A stretch of DNA of 64,000 bases from Cherax quadricarinatus. Lineage: Eukaryota > Arthropoda > Malacostraca > Decapoda > Parastacidae. Where the stretch lies: contig NC_091300.1 in NCBI RefSeq assembly GCF_038502225.1, forward strand, positions 47,055,613 through 47,119,612, in the 5' to 3' direction. Shown here in pieces: positions 31,247 through 42,800 of this stretch. Numbering within the stretch: position 1 is the first letter of the stretch; every line of letters begins with the position of its first letter. The notes under the pieces were generated by a model. The model ran no database searches. It was not told the DNA's origin and worked only from the letters and a program-made list of their open reading frames with translations. The translations under genes and the position numbers were made by a program.

Positions 31247-31717
31247 GCAAAAAGTAACTGTGTCAATTCCCATTTCATATATGACTCCTCATAATTTAAT
31301 CCCAACCGTCTCCCGAACACCCTAGCATTTACTTCCTTTACAACCCCATCTATAAATATATTAAGCAACCATGGTGACATTACACATCCCTGTCTAAGAC
31401 CTACTTTTACCGGGAAGTATTCTCCCCCTCTTCTACATACCCTAACCTGAGCCTCACTATCCTCACAAAACTCTTTACAGCATTTAGTAACTTACCACCT
31501 ATTCCATATACTACTTGCAACATCTGCCACATTGCTCCCCTATCCACTCTATCATATGCCTTTTCTAAATCCATAAATGCAATAAAACTTCCCTAGCTTT
31601 ATCTAAATACTGTTAACATATATGCTTCAATGTACACTTGATCTACGCATCCCCTACCCACTCTAAAACCTCCTTGCTCATCCGGAATCCTACATTCTGT
31701 CTTACCTCTAATTCTTT

Positions 31718-31718
<1 letters not shown>

Positions 31719-31802
<84 letters not shown>
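31719..31802. repeat. (TA)n microsatellite
   Basis: About 84 bp of TA at the 5' truncation point of RTE copy 2. Confidence 0.95.
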
Positions 31803-31807
<5 letters not shown>

Positions 31808-32354
31808 TGATGAGACTGACTTAACGTATATATAAATCATAACGATAACATTATTAGGTCTCTTCAGTATCTGAAAAACACCGATGAGATAAGCAGCTTT
31901 CTTGTCCATGAATAGCAAGTGTGGGTAGGGAATCAGCTGATGTTGTTTACTCTAGCCAGACGACCAACTTCAGCGCCATCTCTCGCCGCCACCTCAACTA
32001 GGCCTTTTAAAGCTGGGCGCCAGAAATCTTAAGTAAGACTTGTCTTCACCAGTTCTGTCGCACCTAGAAGCTTCAACCGGCTTTGCACACAATTTTTAGA
32101 CGTATTAAATTGCGGCAGGGAGGCGGCGAGAGAAAGCAGAGCACTGCATTTAGGTTGCTGAGGGAAGAGCAGGAGAGGAAGAATTGGGGGGGGGAGGGTG
32201 TAGGTGGCACTTGGGGAAATGGCGGCGGCGGGGGGATTGGTAGGTGTTGCCTGTAGAATGAGCTAGCCTGGGCTCTAATATTTTCACTCCACCTCAACGG
32301 TTTGAAGAGTAAAAAGGAAGAGGTTAGCTAGCTGTGAAGGCGGGAACACTTATT
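31803..32354. other. Unassigned, partly GC-rich segment
   Basis: No reading frame, RNA gene or known repeat recognised. The part at 32,110-32,250 is unusually GC-rich for this window, with 'gggggggggagggtg' and 'ggcggcggcggggg'. It could be unique host DNA or part of an unrecognised repeat. Confidence 0.4.
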
Positions 32355-33660
32355 CCACTGTCACAATGAACCTTACTAAGTGTCTAGAAGTAAATGCACA
32401 CAGATCTAAATGGATTGTGAAAACGTGCAGTTGCATTAAGTTTTATAACCTGCGTGAACTGTATCACTGTAGACAACAAGAGCATTTCACCCCTCCATGG
32501 AAGATGTATTCATTCAATATCACGTACCTGCAAGTCCTTCCCAAGAAGCTCATTGCTAGTAATCCCTTCCTTAAATCACTTGTTAAAGCAACTGCTCAAG
32601 AAGATATTTCTTGCCTAGCTGGTAGTAATAAGTTATCACAAGTTATATACACTGATGGATCTAAACAAGAGTCTACTGGCAGGGCTGCATCTGCTCTTGT
32701 TTCCACCTCCCTAGTTAAGAACGATAATAATTTTGTTGAGTTAGGCATAAGAATTAACAACTGGGCGTCTACACTGCATACTGAATTGTTTGCAATCCTA
32801 ATGGCGCTAAAGCTAACCTATGACACTGAGCGTGACTCTATCATCATTACTGAATCTATGTCATCATTGAAGGTTCTTGACTCATATAATGACTCCAACA
32901 ACATGCTCAATGGAGAAGCTAGGTACAGATGCTCAAAAATCAGGGACAAAGGAATTAATGTACAATTGCTATGGATCCCATCACACATTGGATTACTCCT
33001 TCATGATAAAGTTGATATGTTAGCCAAGAAGAGTACCCAGAAGGAGAATATAGAACATAACTTTGGTATATCTGTGTCTAGTATTTGGAATAATATTAGG
33101 AGAGAAGTAAATAATGAAAATGATTGTTATGGGAATACAACTAGAAGCCTGAGTAGATCTATAACCCACTATGATAACATGAACGTAGATAAGTATGTTT
33201 ATGGAGCAACGTGCAATGTGAACAGACTGACTGATGTTGTAGTGGCCAGGCTTAGGTTTGGTTACAAGTACTTCTGGCAGTTTGGGAGACACACAGATGA
33301 TGATCAAACTAAATGCAAATTATGTGATCAGGCATATGGTCACTGTTTTGAACACTATGTGCTTAATTGTCCACTTATTGAGGAATACAGAGACAGACAG
33401 TATAATAACCTATGTGACATGTCAAGATATCTTATTAATAAAAATAAGATACCAGATATACTAAGCAAATTTCCTAAATTTGCATGTAACAGATAAGTGA
33501 ACTGTAGATATGTAGATAAATAAAAACCCATATGTACACCTGTTAACCCTTTTGGGGCCTAGTTCCTAGGCCTTTTGTGTATCCATATGCTCTTGCGCTA
33601 CCGTCCACAGGATGGATATGGGGTGCACAATAAACTAGCCACTTCGGGGGCAAAATCTAA
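32355..33660 (+). mobile_element. I-like LINE copy 2, 5'-truncated
   Basis: Begins at 'ctgtcacaatgaacct', which matches the inside of copy 1 near 1,540, and ends near 33,660, where similarity to the 3' end of copy 1 stops. It is the plus-strand twin of 265-1,634 and preserves what copy 1 has lost. Confidence 0.88.
32366..33496 (+). CDS. I-like LINE ORF2 C-terminus: intact RNase H and zinc knuckle (376 aa)
   Basis: An uninterrupted frame of 376 codons to a natural stop. RNase H blocks: VIYTDGSKQESTGRAASALV (Asp), TLHTELFAILMALKL (Glu), SIIITESMSSL (Asp replaced by Glu in this copy) and LLWIPSHIGLLLHDKVDMLA (His and last Asp). The tail carries CKLCDQAYGHCFEHYVLNC, a C-C-H-C knuckle found at the C-terminus of related LINEs. 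RNase H helps remove the RNA template after first-strand synthesis. It lacks the RT, so it is a fragment with no function of its own. The open frame suggests recent arrival compared with copy 1. Confidence 0.88.
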   Translation: MNLTKCLEVNAHRSKWIVKTCSCIKFYNLRELYHCRQQEHFTPPWKMYSFNITYLQVLPKKLIASNPFLKSLVKATAQEDISCLAGSNKLSQVIYTDGSKQESTGRAASALVSTSLVKNDNNFVELGIRINNWASTLHTELFAILMALKLTYDTERDSIIITESMSSLKVLDSYNDSNNMLNGEARYRCSKIRDKGINVQLLWIPSHIGLLLHDKVDMLAKKSTQKENIEHNFGISVSSIWNNIRREVNNENDCYGNTTRSLSRSITHYDNMNVDKYVYGATCNVNRLTDVVVARLRFGYKYFWQFGRHTDDDQTKCKLCDQAYGHCFEHYVLNCPLIEEYRDRQYNNLCDMSRYLINKNKIPDILSKFPKFACNR

Positions 33661-34961
33661 ATGTAATCTCTGTTGCCATCTGGCTACCCACATTCCTCGT
33701 ACATTCCTCAGCCATGTTAGGCCTACGTTGGTACTGATGCTCGCACACTTTTCTGGATCAGTGAAATCCACCCTTATTCCTTACTATAGCAAAGGCAATG
33801 AGTTGAGGATACAGTAGAATATGGGGGTAAAGGAAAGCACATTTCCCTTTCTTCACATAAATAATTGGGTGAAAGTCTCATGCAGGTAGTATAGTGCCTC
33901 TCTCAAGGTCATTCACTGGGTCAGACTTCTCTGGAGCATTACCAAACACTGCAATACTCGTGCAAATAGTTACTCCAAACCTGCAGCACTTAACACTTCT
34001 AGCACACGTGTACTGGAATGACAGACGAATTTTCACTCTCTGTACAAACAAGTCAGCACAAACTTACAACGTTTATAGATGAACCTCTGGTCTGTCACAC
34101 TTGTGTTCCAATTACGCAGCATTCATCCCGGAAACACTAATTGCATAGAACAATGAAAGATACATCTTCTTCAATTAGAGAAATAATACTATTTTGTACA
34201 AGCAGATTGTCACTTAGGATTAGTCTCGCAGGTTTCAGTCAGCCTGAGTTACTAACTCACATAGAACTGCAGAGTCGTCTTTATTCCTCAGGTTGGTAAA
34301 GGCGATGAGGTGTGCGGAATTCAGAGGCACGAGTAACAGTGGACTAGCAGAATTCGTTTCTATTCTGTCCGTTGATAGAGGCGAATGGCTGAGTTCAAAT
34401 GTAAAGGAAGAGGGGTAGCTGACGAGGGGTAGCAGAGGCCTGTGAGGGCCACTTCAAACGGAAAACTGTTTCCAGTGTTTCACTAGGTATATCACTAGTC
34501 ACAACTTACACATAAGAGTTCTCACAATACTGTAGCTGCAACCCAACGGTATGAGTTTTTTTATGATGACTTATCAGTATGGTGAAATGGCTAGACCTGC
34601 AAATTAGTAGGCCCAGATAACCCCCCCAAGACACGTCTGCACCCCTCAACCACTCAGCCGAGATTGCCAATCAGAAGAATCATTGACAATTCATCATTTG
34701 GAAAGTAATATTCATATTCCTTCATAGCAAATGACAAACTATGACATACACAACTGAAATATAATTTAGACCTTTCAAAGAGACCAGAGAGACTAATATC
34801 CTAAAATAGAGCAGCATATTTAAAAAAGAAAACTGGAACCTACACAGACCAGTATTAATCCAAACTTTTTTCTAAGACTGAGCAGTTTTTCAATAAATTC
34901 ATAATCAGATGTTACAAACACATATAAGAACATTACGCTGAATTAATTTCTGAGTGACAAA
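33661..34961. other. No recognised feature
   Basis: 1.3 kb of non-repetitive-looking, moderately AT-rich sequence. Short frames only; no RNA gene, tandem repeat or transposon end seen. It may be host intergenic DNA. Confidence 0.5.
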
Positions 34962-34983
34962 TGCAAGTTTTTTTTAGTTAATT

Positions 34984-35080
34984 TAATATCTTTATTATGC
35001 ACCCCATACCCATCCTGTGGGCGGTAGTCAAAAGATTACAGAGGTATATAATGGGTCCAGGGACTGGGCTTCAAAGTTTT
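34984..35080. repeat. SINE/LINE 3'-end-like segment sharing blocks with the I-like LINE
   Basis: 'tattatgcaccccatacc' and 'catcctgtgggcggtag' resemble 'attgtgcaccccacatcc' and 'catcctgtggacggtag' of the I-like LINE 3' UTR, and 'agggactgggcttcaaa' parallels 'aggaactaggccccaaa'. The middle differs. A related LINE or a SINE that borrows this 3' end would explain it. Confidence 0.5.
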
Positions 35081-35274
35081 GATAGCTGAGCAAGTTACAA
35101 AGTTGCTTCAGATTTTTAACATATGTGAATTATAGCTAGGAAAAAGCCACAGACAACATAGTATGGAACTGAACTCTTCTCCAGGCTGAGGGACTGACAA
35201 CCTCACATTCTATTTCTCCAAGGTTGATGGACTGATTAAATTATGTTCATTTCTCTACTTCACCTGCTGCCTCT

Positions 35275-35345
35275 GTATTTGACTGAAGAAGCCAATTGTG
35301 TAGGTGAAACGTTTCAACAATAAAGACTGCTGCACATCAGCTTGT
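35275..35345 (+). ncRNA. Hammerhead-like motif from a Penelope-type terminus
   Basis: CTGAAGA, a short stem-loop (GCC...GGT) and GAAAC occur in order at 35,281-35,313, matching the CUGANGA and GAAA core segments of a hammerhead ribozyme. The downstream 'aacaataaagac' and 'cgatatcttatacca' parallel the palindromic element at 2,098-2,303. The third core segment and stem I are not clear, so activity is unproven. Confidence 0.45.
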
Positions 35346-35397
35346 CGATATCTTATACCATTTTCAACATATCATTATGAAGTAGATAAGAGAGAGA

Positions 35398-36328
35398 CAT
35401 TCTCAAGATATCTCACGGCTTCATAAACATTCTCAAGATATCTCACGGCTTCATAAACATTCTCAAGATATCTCACGGCTTCATAAACATTCTCAAGATA
35501 TCTCACGGCTTCATAAACATTCTCAAGATATCTCACGGCTTCATAAACATTCTCAAGATATCTCACGGCTTCATAAACATTCTCAAGATATCTCACGGCT
35601 TCATAAACATTCTCAAGATATCTCACGGCTTCATAAACATTCTCAAGATATCTCACGGCTTCATAAACATTCTCAAGATATCTCACGGTTTCATAAACAT
35701 TCTCAAGATATCTCACGGCTTCATAAACATTCTCAAGATATCTCACGGCTTCATAAACATTCTCAAGATATCTCACGGCTTCATAAACATTCTCAAGATA
35801 TCTCACGGCTTCATAAACATTCTCAAGATTTCTCACGGCTTCATAAACATTCTCAACATATCTCACGGTTTCATAAACATTCTCAAGATTTCTCACGGTT
35901 TCATAAACATTCTCAAGATTTCTCACGGCTTCATAAACATTCTCAAGATATCTCACGGTTTCATAAACATTCTCAAGATTTCTCACGGCTTCATAAACAT
36001 TCTCAAGATTTCTCACGGCTTCATAAACATTCTCAAGATATCTCACGGTTTCATAAACATTCTCAAGATATCTCACGGTTTCATAAACATTCTCAAGATT
36101 TCTCACGGCTTCATAAACATTCTCAAGATATCTCACGGTTTCATAAACATTCTCAAGATTTCTCACGGCTTCATAAACATTCTCAAGATATCTCACGGCT
36201 TCATAAACATTCTCAAGATATCTCACGGTTTCATAAACATTCTCAAGATATCTCACGGCTTCATAAACATTCTCAAGATATCTCACAGCTTCATAAGCAT
36301 TCTCAAGATATCTCATGGCTTCATAAAC
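35398..36328. repeat. 30-bp satellite, 31 units
   Basis: Exact 30-bp periodicity (core TCTCAAGATATCTCACGGCT). Variants are few: 'gatt' for 'gata', 'ggtt' for 'ggct'. Because 30 is divisible by three, one minus-strand frame stays open for 332 codons (36,373-35,375) as a decapeptide repeat ENVYEAVRYL with short unique ends. I see no promoter, splice or domain evidence for a gene. Central units carry the variants; the first nine are identical. Confidence 0.97.
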
Positions 36329-36502
36329 AAATTTAATGTTTGAAAAACATACCTCACATTCAACAAATTTCATTGGCTACTACTCTGACCATAAGATGCG
36401 TCAGTCATTTAATACTGAAGCCATTAAAAAAGAGCTATACTCAAACATATTTTAAGTGATTTAACATAAAATCGGTAGACGTCCACTACACACTTACAAG
36501 AT

Positions 36503-36834
36503 TGCTTCTCAATTTCATAATATGAGGTTGTGTCTCAGTGTCATAATATGAAAATGTGTCTTAGTATCATAATATGAGGTTGTGTCTCAGTGTCATAATA
36601 TGAAGTTGTGTCTCAGTGTCATAATATGAGGTTGTGTCTCAGTGTCATAATATGAGGTTGTGTCTCAGTGTCATAATATGAGGTTGTGTCTCAGTGTCAT
36701 AATATGAGGTTGTGTCTCAGTATCATAATATGAGGTTGTGTCTCAATGTCATAATATGAGGTTGTGTCTCAGTGTCATAATATGAGGTTGTGTCTTAGTG
36801 TCATAAAATTATATTGTGTCTCGATGTCATAATA
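36503..36834. repeat. 26-bp minisatellite, about 13 units
   Basis: Core CATAATATGAGGTTGTGTCT plus CAGTGT; edge units are more diverged than central ones. Non-coding. Confidence 0.95.
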
Positions 36835-36956
36835 CTTAGAAAAAACTCAATAACAACTTAGTATCATTGTTCGCTAATGATATAAAAACTTGACTCATTT
36901 CGGTATCCGCAGGATCCGAAATATGTATCTTTGTAAAGCACATCCTCAGCCGCCTG

Positions 36957-39145
36957 TACAAATACAAATACAATTACAAAGTTTATTTCTCTGTAAAAAT
37001 TACAATGTGGGGTTTACATATTATGGAATACTGGTTACAATGTGTGGATTATATATTATAAAATATTAATTACAAAGAGGGCCACTATCATGCCTAGCAT
37101 GACTAGGCATTTCGGCCAGACTAATAATTCTAACATTATATTGATACAGTTATGGAGCATATTGATGTTAAAGCTAGGTAACTACATTACTGTTTGCAAA
37201 TTTAGCAATGAGAATGGTTTTGTGTTGGCATGATACACAGTTTCTATTAAAGCTCCTGTATTGTAGTATCTCAGGCAAACTTTTGACTAGTTTAAGGTTT
37301 GTTAGACAATAACTTTATGCGAAATTTTATGTTTAGTCATTTGGGTGAGGGTGAGTGTAAACTGAGGGGGATCACAGATATCGAGAGTAGGTCTAGTTTG
37401 TTTTTTATGCGTGCATGATGCAAGTAAGAGAATAGGTGGTTTTCATGTAGTTAGCTGACTGTGGGGTGTGTCAGCGAGATAAGATGTTTTTTAATGGTAG
37501 TTTTGAAAGTGATGGTTGTGCCTGCAGTTCTTGAGTTTTCAGGCAGGGAGTTCCAGATTTTAGGCCCCTTAATGTACATTAAATTTTTGTATAGGTTTAG
37601 CTGGACACGGGGAATGTCATAGAGATTTTTGTGCCCGGTGTTGTGCCTGTGGGTCCTGTCACAACTATCAAGAAGGTGTTTTAGTTCAGGGTTAATATTG
37701 GAATTCGTGGTTTTGTAAATGTAGGTTGCACAGTAGTAAGTGTGGATGTTCTGTACAGTGAGTAAGTTCAGATCTTTGAAGAGTTTGGGGAGGGGTGTTG
37801 CGTGGTATTGGATTGCGTGATAATTCTTAATGCGGCTTTCTGTTGGGTTATTGTTGGCTTCAGGTGTGTTGCCGCTGTTGATCCCCCGGCACAAATAGCA
37901 TAGTGTGAGAAGAGCTGATTGTGGCATGTAGTAGCGTATTTTGGAGAAGATCACAATCTTTTAGGATACTTTTTTTGCTGTGTGTTGGATATGGGTGCTG
38001 AATTTCAGGTTTCTTTTGAGGTGTAGGCCCAGGAATTTGCCCTCATTATGTTTAGCAATAAGAGTGCTGTCGATCTTAATGTTCACTTGCACAGCACCTG
38101 CTCTGTTACCAAACATGATATAGAATGTTTTGTCAGTGTTGAGTGTAAGTATATTGGCTGTCATCCAAATAGATATTTTTAGTAGCTCTTCGTTAACTGT
38201 GGTGTTGAGTGTGGCAAGATTTAGGTGGGTGATGACATAAGTCGTGTCGTCAGCAAAGAGAATGGGCTGCTTCAGGTGTTGTGATGCGTTGGGAAGATCT
38301 TTGATGATAAGAGGAAGAGCAGGGGATCAAGGACACTTCCCTGTGGCACTCCAGTATCAAGTGGTCGTGTTGATGAGGTTGTGCCTTTAATGGTGACGTA
38401 CTAATACCTATTATTAAGATAGGATTTGAAATATGCAAGTGCATGGCCTCTTATACAACAATGGTCAAGTTTGTGGATTAGGATGCCATGGTCTACTGTG
38501 TCAAAAGCTTTCCCTAGGTCAATAAAAAGTCCTAATCAATATTCCTTATTTTCCAGTGCTGTATAAAGCAAATCTAGCAATTTTACAATTGCATCGTTTG
38601 TGCTTTTATTTTTTCTGAAGCCAAATTGGCAGGGGATGAGTATGCTTTGTGCTGTTATAAATGAATATAATCTCTTGTGCATGAGTTTCTCAAAGATTTT
38701 GGATAGCAACGGTAAGTTTGAGATTGACCTATAGTTTAAATTTGTGGGGTTACCACCTTTGTGTATTGGTGTAACCCTTGCTGTCTTGAGTAATGTCGGG
38801 AAAGTGCTAGTTTCTAATGATTTGTTAAAATGTAGTGAAATTGCATACGAAAGGACGTGGGCCGCTCGCTTGTACAATAATGGTGGGACTTGTGACATAT
38901 TCCATGATTTTAAGTGACTTAATAACCGCGGTGACTTCAGTGGGCTCAGTAGGGGTGAGATAGGAGGAGGTTGGGAAATTCCCAAGTAATCAGTTGCTCG
39001 GGCGTTGGTACCTGGGATTTTAGTGGCGAGATTTGATCATATGGTTGAGAAGTCATTTATCTTGTTAAGTGTATCAGTAGGCTGTAGTGGTGTTTCGTTC
39101 GGTTTAGTTAGGACAATAATAGAATAGATATTAATAGAATAGAAT
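36957..39145 (-). pseudogene. CR1/L2-like LINE, decayed, with 3' UTR
   Basis: Minus-strand RT pieces: KTARVTPIHKGGNPTNLNYR, SNLPLLSKIFEKLMHKRLYS and CQFGFRKNKSTNDAIVKLLD (38,985-38,536); then degenerate GVPQGSVL near 38,330 and FADDTT-like sequence near 38,240; then TANILTLNTDKTFYIMFGNR (38,164) and the C-terminal region LYDIPRVQLNLYKNLMYIKG with GPKIWNSLPENSRTAGTTIT (37,954-37,451). The last block is the common end of Jockey-superfamily LINEs. 36,957-37,450 looks like the 3' UTR. Frameshifts are frequent. It is not the same family as CR1-A. Confidence 0.8.
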
Positions 39146-39817
39146 AGTGTACAGTGCAGCATAAGTTTGTAATGTAATTAAATATTAGCATTGAACATTT
39201 AAAGTGAACTAGAAGAGGCATTCACAAGTCATCCAATGGGAACTAATAACTCAGTTTCTAAAAATGGCAACACAGGGCAGTCCCGGAAGCAGGTACTTCC
39301 CTCCAGGAAGGATAATCCAGTCATGTAGAGCAAAATATTACTATACCATTAGGAAATAAATGAGGCCAGTCTGATGATGCCTTCTAGGGTTATGAGTGAA
39401 ATAAAAATGAAAAGAGTAAAAAAATATATTCTTCCAATCACTAAAAGTTCCTCTTCGAGGATACCTAATTAGCATGACTGTCACCTCCAAAGGGATCAAC
39501 GAAAAAACTGCGAGACGATGTAACAGTGTCTTCCAATAGCTGGTAGTAAATAACTACGTTCACTGGGGAATAATTTCATTTGCTGTGAAATTAAAAAAAA
39601 ATATGAGTAAGGATATAATTAAATTTAGCACAAACCCCGAAAGGGCCACAGCGCTGTAGGAAAAAATAAGCAATTTTTTTTTCTTATTCGCCGGTACTCT
39701 CCCTGCCCGGGTATTTGAAAAGGGAAATGGTAAACAAAACATATTAGGGTCACCCATGAAACGAAAAGAAAATGTAAAAGATGAAGTCATAATAACGCAT
39801 GATCTATCTTTTATAGG
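39146..39817. other. No recognised feature; left flank of the 23-bp satellite
   Basis: Non-repetitive-looking sequence without a credible gene. The satellite frame runs a further ~80 codons into this flank by chance before a stop at 39,560. Confidence 0.5.
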
Positions 39818-42800
39818 ACCACTGATGTGAGACACTGTGAACCACTGATGTGAGGCACTGTGAACCACTGATGTGAGGCACTGTGAACCACTGACGTGAA
39901 GCACTGTGAACCACTGATGTGAGGCACTGTGAACCACTGATGTGAGACACTGTGAACCACTGATGTGAGGCACTGTGAACCACTGACGTGAAGCACTGTG
40001 AACCACTGATGTGAGGCACTGTGAACCACTGATGTGAGGCACTGTGAACCACTGATGTGAGGCACAGTGAACCACTGATGTGAGGCACTGTGAACCACTG
40101 ATGTGAGACACTGTGAACCACTGATGTGAGGCACAGTGAACCACTGATGTGAGGCACTGTGAACCACTGATGTGAGGCACTGTGAACCACTGATGTGAGA
40201 CACTGTGAACCACTGATGTGAGACACTGTGAACCACTGATGTGAGACACTGTGAACCACTGACGTGAGACACTGTGAACCACTGATGTGAGGCACTGTGA
40301 ACCACTGATGTGAGACACTGTGAACCACTGATGTGAGACACTGTGAACCACTGATGTGAAGCACTGTGAACCACTGATGTGAGACACTGTGAACCACTGA
40401 TGTGAGGCACTGTGAACCACTGATGTGAGGCACTGTGAACCACTGATGTGAGGCACTGTGAACCACTGATGTGAGGCACTGTGAACCACTGATGTGAGGC
40501 ACTGTGAACCACTGATGTGAGGCACTGTGAACCACTGATGTGAGGCACTGTGAACCACTGATGTGAGGCACTGTGAACCACTGATGTGAGGCACTGTGAA
40601 CCACTGATGTGAGGCACTGTGAACCACTGATGTGAGACACTGTGAACCACTGATGTGAGGCACAGTGAACCACTGATGTGAGGCACTGTGAACCACTGAT
40701 GTGAGGCACTGTGAACCACTGATGTGAGGCACTGTGAACCACTGATGTGAGACACTGTGAACCATTGATGTGAGGCACAGTGAACCACTGATGTGAGGCA
40801 CTGTGAACCACTGATGTGAGGCACTGTGAACCACTGATGTGAGGCACTGTGAACCACTGATGTGAGGCACTGTGAACCACTGAGGTGAGACACTGTGAAC
40901 CACTGATGTGAGGCACAGTGAACCACTGATGTGAGGCACTGTGAACCACTGATGTGAGGCACTGTGAACCACTGATGTGAGGCACAGTGAACCACTGATG
41001 TGAGGCACTGTGAACCACTGATGTGAGACACTGTGAACCACTGATGTGAAGCACAGTGAACCACTGATGTGAGGCACAGTGAACCACTGATGTGAGGCAC
41101 AGTGAACCACTGATGTGAAGCACAGTGAACCACAGATGTGAGGCACAGTGAACCACTGATGTGAAGCACAGTGAACCACTGATGTGAGGCACAGTGAACC
41201 ACTGATGTGAGGCACTGTGAACCACTGATGTGAGGCACTGTGAACCACTGATGTGAGGCACTGTGAACCACTGATGTGAGACACTGTGAACCACTGATGT
41301 GAGGCACTGTGAACCACTGATGTGAGGCACTGTGAACCCACTGATGTGAGGCACTGTGAACCACTGATGTGAGGCACTGTGAACCACTGATGTGAAGCAC
41401 AGTGAACCACTGATGTGAGGCACAGTGAACCACTGATGTGAGGCACTGTGAACCACTGATGTGAGGCACTGTGAACCACTGATGTGAGGCACTGTGAACC
41501 ACTGATGTGAGACACTGTGAACCACTGATGTGAGGCACTGTGAACCACTGATGTGAGACACTGTGAACCACTGATGTGAGGCACTGTGAACCACTGATGT
41601 GAGGCACTGTGAACCACTGATGTGAAGCACTGTGAACCACTGATGTGAGGCACTGTGAACCACTGATGTGAGGCACTGTGAACCACTGATGTGAGGCACT
41701 GTGAACCACTGATGTGAGGCACTGTGAACCACTGATGTGAGGCACTGTGAACCACTGATGTGAGGCACTGTGAACCACTGATGTGAGGCACTGTGAACCA
41801 CTGATGTGAGGCACTGTGAACCACTGATGTGAGGCACTGTGAACCACTGATGTGAGGCACTGTGAACCACTGATGTGAGGCACTGTGAACCACTGATGTG
41901 AGACACTGTGAACCACTGATGTGAGGCACTGTGAACCACTGATGTGAGGCACTGTGAACCACTGATGTGAGGCACTGTGAACCACTGATGTGAGGCACTG
42001 TGAACCACTGATGTGAGACACTGTGAACCACTGATGTGAGACACTGTGAACCACTGATGTGAGGCACTGTGAACCACTGATGTGAGGCACTGTGAACCAC
42101 TGATGTGAGGCACTGTGAACCACTGATGTGAGGCACTGTGAACCACTGATGTGAGACACTGTGAACCACTGATGTGAGGCACTGTGAACCACTGATGTGA
42201 GGCACTGTGAACCACTGATGTGAAGCACTGTGAACCACTGATGTGAGACACTGTGAACCACTGATGTGAGGCACTGTGAACCACTGATGTGAGACACTGT
42301 GAACCACTGATGTGAGGCACTGTGAACCACTGATGTGAGGCACTGTGAACCACTGATGTGAGGCACTGTGAACCACTGATGTGAGGCACTGTGAACCACT
42401 GACGTGAGACACTGTGAACCACTGATGTGAAGCACTGTGAACCACTGATGTGAAGCACTGTGAACCACTGATGTGAAGCACTGTGAACCACTGATGTGAG
42501 ACACTGTGAACCACTGATGTGAGACACTGTGAACCACTGATGTGAGGCACTGTGAACCACTGATGTGAGACACTGTGAACCACTGATGTGAGGCACTGTG
42601 AACCACTGATGTGAGGCACTGTGAACCACTGATGTGAGGCACTGTGAACCACTGATGTGAGACACTGTGAACCACTGATGTGAAGCACTGTGAACCACTG
42701 ATGTGAAGCACTGTGAACCACTGATGTGAGACACTGTGAACCACTGATGTGAGACACTGTGAACCACTGATGTGAAGCACTGTGAACCACTGATGTGAGG

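Noticed and set aside
32073..32297. Proline-rich 74-codon frame in the GC-rich segment
   Set aside because: Arises from G-runs read in reverse; no start context or homology recognised.
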